From Pohlia nutans (lineage: Eukaryota; Streptophyta; Bryopsida; Bryales; Mniaceae): 64,000 nucleotides of DNA. The stretch is from positions 29,789,811 to 29,853,810 of the forward strand of contig CM040085.1 in assembly GCA_022496805.1 (NCBI GenBank), in the 5' to 3' direction. Of this stretch, positions 1-8,605 are shown in pieces. Position numbers and translations under genes: made by a program. Every line of letters starts with the position of its first letter. The first letter of the stretch is position 1. The notes below the pieces were generated by a model, which was not told the DNA's origin, searched no databases, and was given only the letters and a program-made list of their open reading frames with translations.

Positions 1-68
1 GAGTATTCAAGAATGTGGATTATACGAAATGCATGTGACGACGTGTTTGTGTGATGGCACTCACGCAG

Positions 69-439
69 GGCTGCAAGAGCTGTACATGGGCTACTACAAC
101 AACTACAGCTCGGGAATTCCGGCGTCGTTTGGGAACCTGGCGAGTTTGGTGCGGCTGGACATGGGACGGTGCGGGTTGACAGGCAGCATCCCGCCGGAGC
201 TGGGCAAGCTGGGCAAACTGGACACGCTGTTCCTGCAGCTGAACAACCTGGTGGGCGTCATCCCCGTGCAGATCGGCAACATCGTCAACCTGCAGTCCCT
301 GGACCTCTCCTACAACAACTTGAGCGGCATTATTCCTCCGGCCCTCATCTACCTCCAGAAACTGGAGCTTCTCAGCTTGATGAGCAATCGGTTTGAAGGC
401 AGCATTCCTGACTTCATCGGAGACATGCCAAACTTGCAG
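69..439 (+). CDS. RLK exon a: five LRRs
   Basis: Starts after a GCAG acceptor (67-68), phase 1, and ends CAG before GT at 440. It carries five 24-residue LRRs; the first contains [10 protein letters not shown], close to the conserved ELYxGYYN of CLV1/BAM proteins. The exact left border is inferred from that alignment. Confidence 0.85.
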
Positions 440-3400
440 GTACATGCTCACCTCTACTCCTACCACAAGGTGTTTTTCCCAGGAGACCATTTGCATCAGT
501 TTAACCCTAAGCGTCCATTGTGTATTTTCTGTAGTGTAGGGAAATTGGACCCCCGCTGCAAATCATCTGTTTGACTTCAGTTTGACACGATTGATCTTGT
601 AGTATAGAACAAAAGCTTTATAATGATGTATTGCAATCAGAAAACCGAGGTAAAATGAGATACTGCCACCGTTGCAAATTAAAGTTCAGTTGACCATATT
701 GGGCGTTTTAGACACTTAGGGGTTAACATATCAGTTTTACATATTTAACATATTACATCAATTTACATATCAGTTTTAGGGAAATGTCGACATACCAGAC
801 GATGTCTTTATGAGGAGAATATTTACATCAGTTTAACATATCAGTTTTACATATTTACATATTTTACATGTTTACATCAGTATAACATATCAGTTCTAGG
901 GAAATGTAGAGATCTTTGGGTAGAAGAGCCAAATTATGCTGTGTATGAATTTCTTATGCCATCTCAAAGTGGGAGGTTGTAGATCACTATTGAAAGAACA
1001 ATAGACAACCTCATTTCCATTCAAATATCAGTGGCTTAAGCGTTGACTTGAGGCTCTAATTTAAAATTGTGGTTGTAACAGGTTCTCTACTTGTGGGAGA
1101 ATCAGTTGACAGGACCGATCCCATCAGCACTGGGCCAAAACATGAACCTGACACTACTAGACCTCTCGTCCAATTTCCTCAACGGCACAATCCCAAACGA
1201 TTTGTGCGCAGGCCAGAAACTAGAATGGGTGATTCTGAAAGACAACCAGTTGACAGGTCCGATTCCGGAGGCTCTAGGCAACTGCATAAGCCTGTCGAAG
1301 CTTCGCCTCAGCAACAACAAGCTCAACGGCTCAATCCCCCTCGGCCTGCTGGGCCTGCCGAACATCTCCATGGTGGAGATTCAAATGAACCAAGTCATGG
1401 GCCCCATCCCGTCCGAGATCATCGACTCACCCCAATTAAGCTACCTCGATTTCTCCGACAACAATCTGTCCAGTAAACTGCCTGAAAGTATTGGCAACTT
1501 ACCCATGCTGCAGTCATTTCTGATTTCTAATAACCATTTTGAAGGCCCCATTCCGCCCCAGATCTGTGACATGCAGAGCTTGAATAAGCTTGACATCAGT
1601 GGGAACGAGTTCACTGGCACCATTCCTGTGGAGATGAGTAATTGTAAGAAGCTCGGTAGCCTTGACTTGAGCCGGAACGGATTGACTGGCCAGATTCCGC
1701 CCCAGGTCGAGTACATTCCAGATTTGTATCTACTCAACTTGTCGCACAATCAGGTATCTTTTCTTTTCGTTGTTTGTTCTTGATAGGAAATGGAAAGAGG
1801 ATTCTAACGTGCTAAAGATTGTGGTGTTTTGATACTGTATGCTAAAGTTACACAGGTTCAAAGTTTTATTGATACATGACCTAAAATCTACACGTGGTTT
1901 ACATCAATATAATCCATTGTCGAAGATTTTAGAATTCTGATTTTGGGTTAGGAAAAGGAAAGAGGATTCCAACGTGCTAAAGATTGTGGTCTTTCGATTC
2001 TGTATGCAAAAGTTAAAATCTACACGTGGTTTACATCAATATAACCCATTGTCGAAGATTTTAGAGTTCTGATTTTGGGTTAATGGCAATTTTGGGTTTA
2101 CTTTCTAGTACCTTATCAATCTTCTATTAGAAGATCCTTTTCGTACCCTATCAGTCTTTTATTAATTGGGTGAGAAACTAGTTTTGTACCCTTCAAAAAC
2201 TGATTTTCTCCTCTTGTACCCCTTCCAAAACCCCTTGCTAAATTCTCGCCATATGTAGAAGAAACTTTGGAGAACGAAAACAAACACTCAACGGAACTAT
2301 CGGTTAGCTAATTGACCTATTAGTTCTTTGTTGTCTTTTTGGGTTGAGTTAATTCTTCCCCCACTAATGCATAATCTTTTCCATTAGTAAAAATCTCCAT
2401 TAGAAATAAGATGGAAATATCACGTTATGGATTATCAAGATAATGTGAAAATTGTGTTATCTTATTTATTCATATCAAATTCAACGTGACATTTCTATGT
2501 TATCTCTAATGGGGTTACTTACTAGTGTTCTTTGTTCTCTATCTAATGTTGTCCTGTCAGTTATATATCTGATAACATTTTTTATTCTGGTATGTATCTG
2601 ATAACATATGTTATTTTGGTGTGGATCTCATAACATGTGTTGTGATTCTGGGATGTTCATTAAAAGCTTGTTATTCTGGTATGGATCTACTATCATTTGA
2701 TATTCTGATAAACTTGCTCTGGTAATGGTGTTCTGATAGTGTAATTCTGGTACCGTATGGATGCAGCTGTCAGGGCTGATTCCGCCGCAGTTGCAGCTGC
2801 TGCAAACACTCAACGTGTTCGACTTCTCGTACAACAACCTGTCGGGGCCCATCCCGCACTTCGACTCCTACAACTTGTCCTCCTTCGAGGGCAACCCGTT
2901 TCTGTGCGGGGGGCTGTTGCAGCCGTGCCCTGCTGGGACCTACGACGACGGCGCTCCGGCGCCGGGAGGCCACCACCGTCGTCATAAAGCAGCCAACTTG
3001 TTGGCCTGGTTGGTCGGCGCGCTGTTCTCCGCGGCGCTTGTGGTGCTCTTAGTCGGCATGTGCTGCTTCTTCAAGAAATATCGCTGGTACATTTGCAAGT
3101 ACTTCCGACGAGAATCCACCACACGCCCCTGGAAGCTCACCGCGTTCTCCCGCTTGGATCTCACTGCCTCCCAGGTGATTCGGAATGCCTGCTTCCACTA
3201 GTAGAAATCTTGTCAAATGTGACCTGTCTTTAACGACTAAATTCTGCCTTGTGACTTGTCTATAGTGACATAATTCCATCTCTCTGTTCACATCATCCTA
3301 AAATTGCACTCACTAACATTGGTCTGCTACAACATAAAATGGCAATTCAAAGACAACAATCTTTGTGTACATCACATTCTTGGAAAGCTCATCTTTAGAA

Positions 3401-6400
3401 ACAGGGGATGTATTCGAGTATGAATTATTCAAGATGAGATTGGTTCTTGGCGTTTGGTTCCTATTATTCCAGCCTTTTAGTCTTGAGCCTCAAAACTATA
3501 ATGTATTAGTGGGAGCTTGTTAGTGTATATTATGCTCATTGTTTACCACTACTACGATCATGCACTGTGTGTTGTTATAACGACTCCCCGAACAAACGCT
3601 GCAATAAATAATGTACTTTGACAACTTTTGGGGAACTTAGTAGAGGGTGACTTAATTGCTTTCCTCAAATGAGGGAGACTGAAAACTCTGATATATAAAG
3701 TCCTAAGTATATCAAGTCATCAAGTATATCAAGTCTGAAAACTGATGTACTCAAGTATATCAAGTCTGGAATATCAATTCTGAGTCCCAAATCCTGACTC
3801 AGAATTATAGAGTCCCAAGTATATCAAGTCTGAAACTAAACTTATATACTCGTCAAACATATCAGGATTTGGGACTCAGAATTGCATAGAGCTCAAAGTG
3901 GGAAGAAAGAAGAGAATCGAAGTCGTGCAGTTTGAGACACCATAGTTATCCGTAAATTTTAATAGAAGAGGAAAGACAAGGCAGAACTGGTTTTTTTTAG
4001 CTTCGAGGGCAGTAAAAACAAGAGTTTTGCCTCCGTTTTTTCATACCAATCAGTGCCGCACTCTGCGTTGTCAGAGCATGTTGGGAATTTTGGGTCTTGA
4101 TTTTGTAAATGTTTTTGATTTGTTTTTGGTGCAGGTGCTGGACTGCTTGGATGAGGAGAATATCATAGGCAGAGGAGGGGCAGGCACGGTGTACAAAGGA
4201 GTGATGTCCACAGGACAGGTGGTGGCAGTGAAGCGGCTGGCAGGCGAGGGCAAAGGGGCGGCGCATGACCACGGGTTCTCCGCTGAGATTCAAACGCTGG
4301 GCAAGATCCGGCACCGCAACATCGTCCGATTGTTAGGCTGCTGCTCCAACCATGAGACCAATCTCTTGATTTACGAGTACATGCCCAACGGTAGCCTCGG
4401 CGAGCTTCTTCACAGTAAGGAACGATCCGAGAAGCTTGACTGGGAAACTAGGTACTCCTCTCTCTCTCTCTCTCTCTCTCTCGCTCACCGTTCTGCAGCC
4501 TTTGTTGCAGCAATGACAGGAATAAAATTGAAAATTGAGGTAAAAGCAATGAGAGAATAAAATGAAAATTAGGTTAAAGAAATGAGAGAATAAAATGAAA
4601 ATTAGCCTAACTTAGCAATGAGAGAATAAAATGAAAATTAGGTGAAAGCGATAGTAGCAGCATATTGGAGCTCATCATTTCAAAGAATGAATTTCTTATG
4701 ATTTTGTGATCGGTATGACATCGAGTATGACATTCTTGAAGGTCAAAGGAAGATTCCTACGGTCACTGGAAAATATTATTCCTCCTCTGGATGGTTGATG
4801 TGTTTTCCGGATCACCGTGCTGCAGCCTTTGTTGCCACCGCTAAGCAATGAGAGAAAAGTAAATGAAAAATGAGGTAAAAGTAATGACAGAATAAAATGA
4901 AAATGAGGTGGAAGCAATAGTAGCATGTTGGAGATCATCATTTAAAAGAATGCATTTCTAATAGAACTATGAAATGTGGTTATTAGAAATTATAGTGACA
5001 GTTTAACAAAAAGATCATTACATTGAGGTATGAAATTCTTCAAGGTCAAAGGAAGATTCCTCCTTTTCTCTTGCAATGGAAGGTTCTCACCATTTGTCTC
5101 AAAAAATAAAATAAAAATTCCTCCGTTCATTGGAAAAAGATAATTCGTCCTCTGGATGCATGCACTACTAGGATCTTATACTGTGTGCTACTTTTGTTAG
5201 TAATGCTATAACAACATTAATGTTGCTTAACAAGTTGTAAAGTTGCTTAACAAGTTGCTTAACAATTTGTAAAGTTGCTTAACAAGTTGCTTAACAATTT
5301 GTAAAGTCGCTTAACAAGTTGCTTGAGTTACTCCCCTAGCACATAGTGTATGATCCTAGTGGTGATGAAGAAGGTTGAATTCAAAATTTTAACAAATGTT
5401 ATGCTTCCACATTGGGTGATGACTCACAAATCATAAGCGTATTCTTTAATGGAATGAGACTTTGGTTAACCCCTAAACGTCCCATGGGGATAGTATATAC
5501 GCTGTTGTATAATTGGGATTTGCTATCAACAAGAAACTTTAAATTGGATTCGGAATAGCTCACTAGAACAACATTGATCTAAATTTCAACTTCTTTTTTG
5601 AACTCAAACCCATTAAAGGTGTGGATCCATTCCAAATACAACCTGAATACACCGTATTCTATTGGCCACAAAGGCACGTTCAGACGTTTAGGGGCTAATG
5701 GGATTGTATTGAGGATTGTACTGAGAGTAATAAAGATTTAAGTGACGTAGAAATTATACACTTGTAATTGTGTTGCACTTACATGAGGTTTGAATGGCAG
5801 ATACAATATTGCAGTGCAAGCAGCCCATGGGCTGTGCTATTTACACCACGACTGTTCGCCTTTGATCGTCCACCGTGATGTGAAGTCCAACAACATCCTC
5901 CTGGACTCCACATTCCAGGCTCACGTTGCTGACTTTGGGCTTGCCAAACTGTTCCAGGATACCGGCAAGTCAGAGTCTATGTCCTCCATCGCCGGCTCCT
6001 ATGGCTACATTGCACCTGGTACTCCACCTTCACACAAACCTTCTCAGCTCCCTCTGTTCCGAAATAAAAAGCACCTGAGGTATTACAAATACATGAATAA
6101 ATCAATCCGGTAGTGCGATGTATAGCGCATTCGGTGATGTAAGCTTGGGCACAATCGCGGCAAGTGGAATAAGCAAACAGTCGTTTTGTTACAGAACAAA
6201 GAATATGTTTTTAATTTCGGAACAGAGGGAGTATTTATTAGGATCATACATTGCTTTGCTATGTTTGTTAGCAACGTTAGGGGAGTAGCTATAACAACAT
6301 TACGGTTCAAGCTAAAGGTAGTCATTACCCCTGGGGTACTTTGAAGTCCCATGTACACTTACCCTTCCCTTGTGGGTAAGTGTACATGGCACCCATTGAT

Positions 6401-8605
6401 TAGAAAGTTGTAATATTGCTTGAGTTACTCCCCAACGTTGCTAACAAACATAGCACACAGTGTATGATCCTAGGAGTGTGATCTTTTGCAGGGTCTACTT
6501 GGTTTCAAAGAATGTTGTGCAGAGGATTTGAAAGTAGATTAGGGTACACCTTCCCGGACTTTAGAAAAACGTCCTTTTGGTAATGAAAAAAATATTAGGA
6601 CATTACAAAAATTACATGGTGTTATAGACATGGCTGCAGCTGCATAGTTACATGGTGTTATAGACAACATTTCTAGCACACGTTAAATGAGTTATAAATG
6701 ACAATATTTTAGTGAGACGGTCTTTTTGGAACCCATATCAGACCATTGCCTTGTGCAGAGTATGCATACACGCTGAAGGTGAACGAGAAAAGCGACATCT
6801 ACAGCTTCGGAGTGGTGCTCATGGAGCTTCTGACAGGGAAGAGACCCATCGAGACGGAGTTTGGCGATGGCGTGGACATCGTGCAGTGGGTGCGTCGCAA
6901 GATTCAGACCAAAGATGGTGTTCTTGATGTGCTGGATCCCCGAATGGGCGGTGTTGGTGTTCCTCTCCAGGTAAGAAAAAAACACTCACACTTTAACCAC
7001 CACACTGACTCTGTTGTTTGCTTCTAAATCATTTTGACATAATTATGTATTTTGTAGCCCAGTTGTCCTTTGTCCAATGGACATCGAACTATGGGTGGGT
7101 CGAACAAACACTTTATTCACGTTGGCCTCATTTGAAAGAGGATTGGAGTTCTTACTACTGTATTGTACTTTGTAGCATATTGGTGGTGTGGTGGTATGGT
7201 ATGACATAGCAATGGCGAGATGCGATAGCATTTAGACATTTCAGGGAGCTATACCACACTACCAATGTGCTACATGACATAGCCAACTACATGCTACCGC
7301 ACATGTACAGCACTTGCTTTCCATTCATAAAGAGGACCCCTTTTTGTAAAATGAATGGATCAATCAATCCCAAGAGGACCCCTTTTTGTAAATTTATGAT
7401 TAGACCCTAAGCATGATAACCTAACAATTGTTCTAGCCTTATCACAAACCCTACTTACTCTATTCTACAAAATTTTCAAAGAGCACCATAAAGCCAGAAT
7501 TCAAAGCGTCTGAAGAAACCCTAATATAGATTTATACTTTTTAACTCAAAATTTTTTCAACGCCAATAAGAATCCTAGATATCAACCATCAAAACACTAG
7601 TAGAAACACCGCCCAAGTAGACTTGAGAAACATGCCCAAAAAGACTCACAACTAGTCTAGTTTGTCATGTGGGGTCTTCTCAATGGTCAGCTTTTTGCTA
7701 GTTTACATGGGCAGTGTTTCTACTACATTCGAAATGACATATTTAGTGTCCCGGGACACTATTTCTCAACCCAGACATTATTTAATTTTAGGGAGATACA
7801 GTGTCCTCGTAAGAAAAAAATGAATGTAGTGTCCCAATGACATATGACAACTTTATAATAAATATGACATGCTACCTCATTACTTAGACAGAACACAGCA
7901 CTCTCAATGAAAGTGGGAATGACAAGTGAAACTCCTATGTAGTGTCAAGAGACACTATTTCTCTTCACCTTTGAGCGAATTGCGGTAAAAGACATCAATT
8001 CTCCCCGGACACTAAATATGTCATTCAGTGTAGTGAAATTTCAAAAAAATTGAAAATTACACTACTAGGATTATATACTAAGTTTACTAGCAACATTAGG
8101 GGAGTAGCTATAACAACATTACAGTTCCTAAGTGTTGCACAACAAGCTATAACGCTGCTCGAGTTACTCCCCTACATTGCTATTTAACAAACGTAGCACA
8201 CCGTAGACAGTGATGAATCAATAAGAAACTAAGATTTTCATGCACATGGTTCAAATATTTTTTGAGTGAACAAAGATTTTCATGCACGTGGTTCAAATGT
8301 TTTTTGAGTGAACAATAAGGAGAACAGTAATATGCACCAACTAGCAATTAGGGTTAGGGTTAGGGTTTAGGGTTTGGTTGCGTGCTCATTCCGTTGTGGC
8401 AATGAATGGACTGCAGGAGGTGATGCTGGTGCTGAGAGTGGCGCTGCTGTGCTCCAGCGACTTGCCAGTGGACAGGCCCACCATGCGAGACGTGGTGCAA
8501 ATGTTGTCCGACGTGAAGCCCAAAAGTAAAAGCTCTACTGATTCCCGGGAGCTGGCCGCTCCTGATGCCTTCAAACCCCAAGATCTGAGACTTGTCTGTG
8601 TATGA
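69..8605 (+). CDS. CLV1-like: LRR receptor-like kinase, CLV1/BAM class (5' partial, seven exons)
   Basis: Encodes about 795 C-terminal residues of a plasma-membrane receptor kinase. Known CLV1/BAM (LRR-RLK XI) members bind CLE peptides outside the cell and signal through a cytoplasmic Ser/Thr kinase. Exons 69-439, 1082-1753, 2767-3174, 4135-4451, 5801-6018, 6759-6970 and 8417-8605 all have GT..AG borders and join in frame. In order they give about 16 LRRs, a Cys cap (NPFLCGG..QPCP), one transmembrane helix (about 2995-3072), the linker KLTAFSRLD, and a kinase with [33 protein letters not shown] and [13 protein letters not shown]. No catalytic residue is missing, so an active RD kinase is expected. 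The TGA stop is at 8603-8605. Signal peptide, N-terminal cap and first LRRs (roughly 190 residues by comparison with CLV1) lie left of the window. Family is clear. CLV1 versus BAM cannot be settled here, and binding of CLE peptides is inferred. Confidence 0.93.
501..726. mobile_element. MITE with TTAACCC terminal repeats (copy 1, RLK intron)
   Basis: Left end TTAACCCTAAGCGTCC and right end CTTAGGGGTTAA form imperfect terminal inverted repeats about 226 bp apart, with TTAA at both tips. The interior has no coding capacity. The same termini occur at 5466-5698 and, in a short form, once in each array unit. The superfamily is not assigned. The rest of intron 440-1081 holds the direct repeat entered next. 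Confidence 0.6.
725..910 (+). repeat. Direct repeat of an AT-rich about 80-bp block
   Basis: The block around 725-790 (TTAACATATCAGTTTTACAT ... TTTTAGGGAAATGT) recurs, diverged, at about 835-908. It lies in the intron between RLK exons a and b, directly after the MITE. Confidence 0.6.
1082..1753 (+). CDS. RLK exon b: nine to ten LRRs
   Basis: Acceptor AACAG ends at 1081 and donor GT is at 1754. It opens with [14 protein letters not shown], which completes the LRR begun at the end of the previous exon (NLQ), and ends LLNLSHNQ in phase 0. It contains no stop and no frameshift. Confidence 0.92.
1786..2085 (+). repeat. Two-copy direct duplication in RLK intron
   Basis: Copy 1 (about 1786-1950) and copy 2 (about 1952-2085) share GGAAAGAGGATTC, AACGTGCTAAAGATTGTGGT and ATCTACACGTGGTTTACATC. 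Copy 2 lacks about 35 bases in the middle. Confidence 0.75.
2394..2513. mobile_element. MITE-like inverted repeat, about 120 bp
   Basis: CTCCATTAGAAATAAGATGG (2394 on) pairs with the reverse complement of the segment ending near 2513 (ATAGAAATGTCACGTTG on the opposite strand). The arms are about 33 nt with a few mismatches. No target duplication was identified. Confidence 0.5.
2565..2760 (+). repeat. Degenerate tandem repeat, about 30-37 bp, four to five copies
   Basis: Variants of GTTATTCTGGTATGGATCT followed by GATAACAT recur up to the acceptor of RLK exon c. The block supplies the T-rich stretch upstream of that splice site. Confidence 0.55.
2767..3174 (+). CDS. RLK exon c: last LRRs, Cys cap, transmembrane helix, juxtamembrane
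   Basis: Acceptor ATGCAG ends at 2766 and donor GT is at 3175. It completes the split LRR (LSGLIPPQL), adds a final LRR, then EGNPFLCGG and QPCP of the C-terminal cap. A hydrophobic stretch at about 2995-3072 is followed by basic residues ([14 protein letters not shown]) and [14 protein letters not shown], the usual CLV1/BAM link into the kinase. Confidence 0.92.
3547..3572. mobile_element. Fragment of a CACTA-like MITE terminus
   Basis: CACTACTACGATCATGCACT matches the terminus of the elements at 5163-5364 and 8060-8212 with a few changes. No opposite end is found nearby, so this is a broken copy. Confidence 0.4.
3700..3882 (+). repeat. AAGTATATCAAGTCTG repeats with a perfect 21-nt inverted repeat
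   Basis: AAGTATATCAAGTCTG recurs about four times between 3720 and 3835. A perfect 21-nt inverted repeat has arms at 3777-3797 and 3862-3882 (core GAGTCCCAAATCCTGA). It lies in the intron between RLK exons c and d. No gene is seen in this intron. Confidence 0.75.
4135..4451 (+). CDS. RLK exon d: kinase N-lobe
   Basis: Acceptor GTGCAG ends at 4134 and donor GT is at 4452. It encodes [19 protein letters not shown], the VAVKRL lysine, the alpha-C glutamate in SAEIQTLG, and [14 protein letters not shown]. It ends in phase 2, with AG joining A of the next exon to make Arg. A (TC)n microsatellite begins a few bases inside the following intron. Confidence 0.93.
4459..4482 (+). repeat. (TC)n microsatellite next to a splice donor
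   Basis: About eleven TC units start seven bases after the donor GT at 4452-4453 of RLK exon d. Confidence 0.9.
4488..5160 (+). repeat. Two-copy about 330-bp duplication with internal AATGAGAGAATAAAATGAAA repeats
   Basis: CTGCAGCCTTTGTTGC opens both halves (about 4494 and 4821). AATGAGAGAATAAAATGAAA occurs three times in the first half and in weaker form in the second. The tail GGTCAAAGGAAGATTCCT occurs near 4741 and 5045. Intronic, no coding signal. Confidence 0.7.
5163..5364. mobile_element. CACTA-like MITE, copy A, with 3-bp target duplication
   Basis: Begins CACTACTAGGATC and ends GATCCTAGTGGTG. It is flanked on both sides by ATG (5160-5162 and 5365-5367), the 3-bp target duplication expected of CACTA transposons. 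The interior holds tandem copies of GTTGCTTAACAAGTTGCTTA (about 5222-5325). Non-autonomous, with no ORF. Confidence 0.8.
5466..5698. mobile_element. MITE with TTAACCC terminal repeats (copy 2, RLK intron)
   Basis: Left end TTAACCCCTAAACGTCC and right end GACGTTTAGGGGCTAA are inverted repeats with one mismatch at the tip. It is 233 bp long, like the 226-bp copy at 501-726. Confidence 0.7.
5801..6018 (+). CDS. RLK exon e: catalytic loop and activation segment
   Basis: Acceptor TGGCAG ends at 5800 and donor GT is at 6019. It encodes [30 protein letters not shown] (RD kinase), [10 protein letters not shown] and [11 protein letters not shown]. It ends in phase 1 within the IAPEY motif, the kinase-domain intron position I recall as shared by CLV1/BAM genes. 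Confidence 0.93.
6048..6231. mobile_element. Stowaway-type MITE (184 bp)
   Basis: CTCCCTCTGTTCCGAAAT at the left and its reverse complement at the right (ending 6231, then TA) match the CTCCCTC terminal repeat of Stowaway (Tc1/mariner) MITEs. The left flank is AG rather than TA, so one side of the TA duplication is lost. It sits 30 bp inside the intron after RLK exon e. Confidence 0.8.
6233..6478. mobile_element. CACTA-like MITE, copy B, carrying a hairpin
   Basis: Shares TAGGATCATACA..GCTATGTTTGTTAGCAACG and the inverted right end (TGTATGATCCTAGGAGTG) with copies A and C. The left tip is degraded where the Stowaway element abuts it. The centre has a perfect 16-bp hairpin (6349-6364 with 6374-6389). 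Confidence 0.65.
6759..6970 (+). CDS. RLK exon f: kinase C-lobe
   Basis: Acceptor GTGCAG ends at 6758 and donor GT is at 6971. It restores the codon for Glu of APE, then gives [28 protein letters not shown], and [12 protein letters not shown]. It ends PLQ in phase 0, matching the next exon [11 protein letters not shown]. Confidence 0.93.
7331..7395 (+). repeat. Short direct repeat AGAGGACCCCTTTTTGTAAA
   Basis: The 20-mer occurs at about 7331 and again at about 7372, within the intron between RLK exons f and g. Confidence 0.7.
7595..7726. mobile_element. CACTA-like MITE (CACTAGTAGAAACAC family)
   Basis: CACTAGTAGAAACACCGCCC at 7595 pairs with the arm 7708-7726 (GGGCAGTGTTTCTACTAC). It is about 130 bp with no ORF. 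A lone CACTAGTAGAAAT at about 3196 may be another terminus of this family. The right tip overlaps the next element. Confidence 0.65.
7720..8035. mobile_element. CACTA-like MITE (ATGACATATTTAGTGTCC family)
   Basis: Arms 7734-7755 and 8004-8024 (ATGACATATTTAGTGTCC and its complement) are followed on the right by TAGTG. The interior repeats AGTGTC and GACACTA several times. A diverged partial copy is at 9293-9375. Confidence 0.65.
8060..8212. mobile_element. CACTA-like MITE, copy C
   Basis: Begins CACTACTAGGAT and shares GGGGAGTAGCTATAACAACA with copy B and GAGTTACTCCCCTA near its right end. It ends CAGTG. No matching 3-bp duplication is seen. Confidence 0.65.
8231..8320 (+). repeat. Two-copy 45-bp tandem duplication
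   Basis: AAGATTTTCATGCAC.TGGTTC followed by AAAT.TTTTTTGAGTGAACAA occurs twice in tandem (about 8231 and 8273). Confidence 0.8.
8348..8377 (+). repeat. Short interstitial telomere-type tract
   Basis: Three TTAGGG units, one TTTAGGG (the usual plant telomere repeat) and a partial TTTGG lie 40 bp upstream of RLK exon g. Too short to be a former telomere end on its own. Confidence 0.85.
8417..8605 (+). CDS. RLK exon g: kinase subdomain XI and C-terminal tail
   Basis: Acceptor CTGCAG ends at 8416. It encodes [14 protein letters not shown] and the invariant Arg of subdomain XI in [11 protein letters not shown], then a Ser-rich tail of about 32 residues ending in TGA. A telomere-like tract lies just 40 bases upstream of this exon. 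Confidence 0.92.
   Translation, partial: EVMLVLRVALLCSSDLPVDRPTMRDVVQMLSDVKPKSKSSTDSRELAAPDAFKPQDLRLVCV

Noticed and set aside
20..496. Long minus-strand frame opposite the LRR exon
   Set aside because: It is the antisense shadow of GC-rich LRR codons. The plus-strand frame has the LRR consensus and splice sites.
1069..1476. Alternative plus-strand frame over exon b
   Set aside because: Arg/Pro-rich out-of-frame reading of the LRR exon with no domain.
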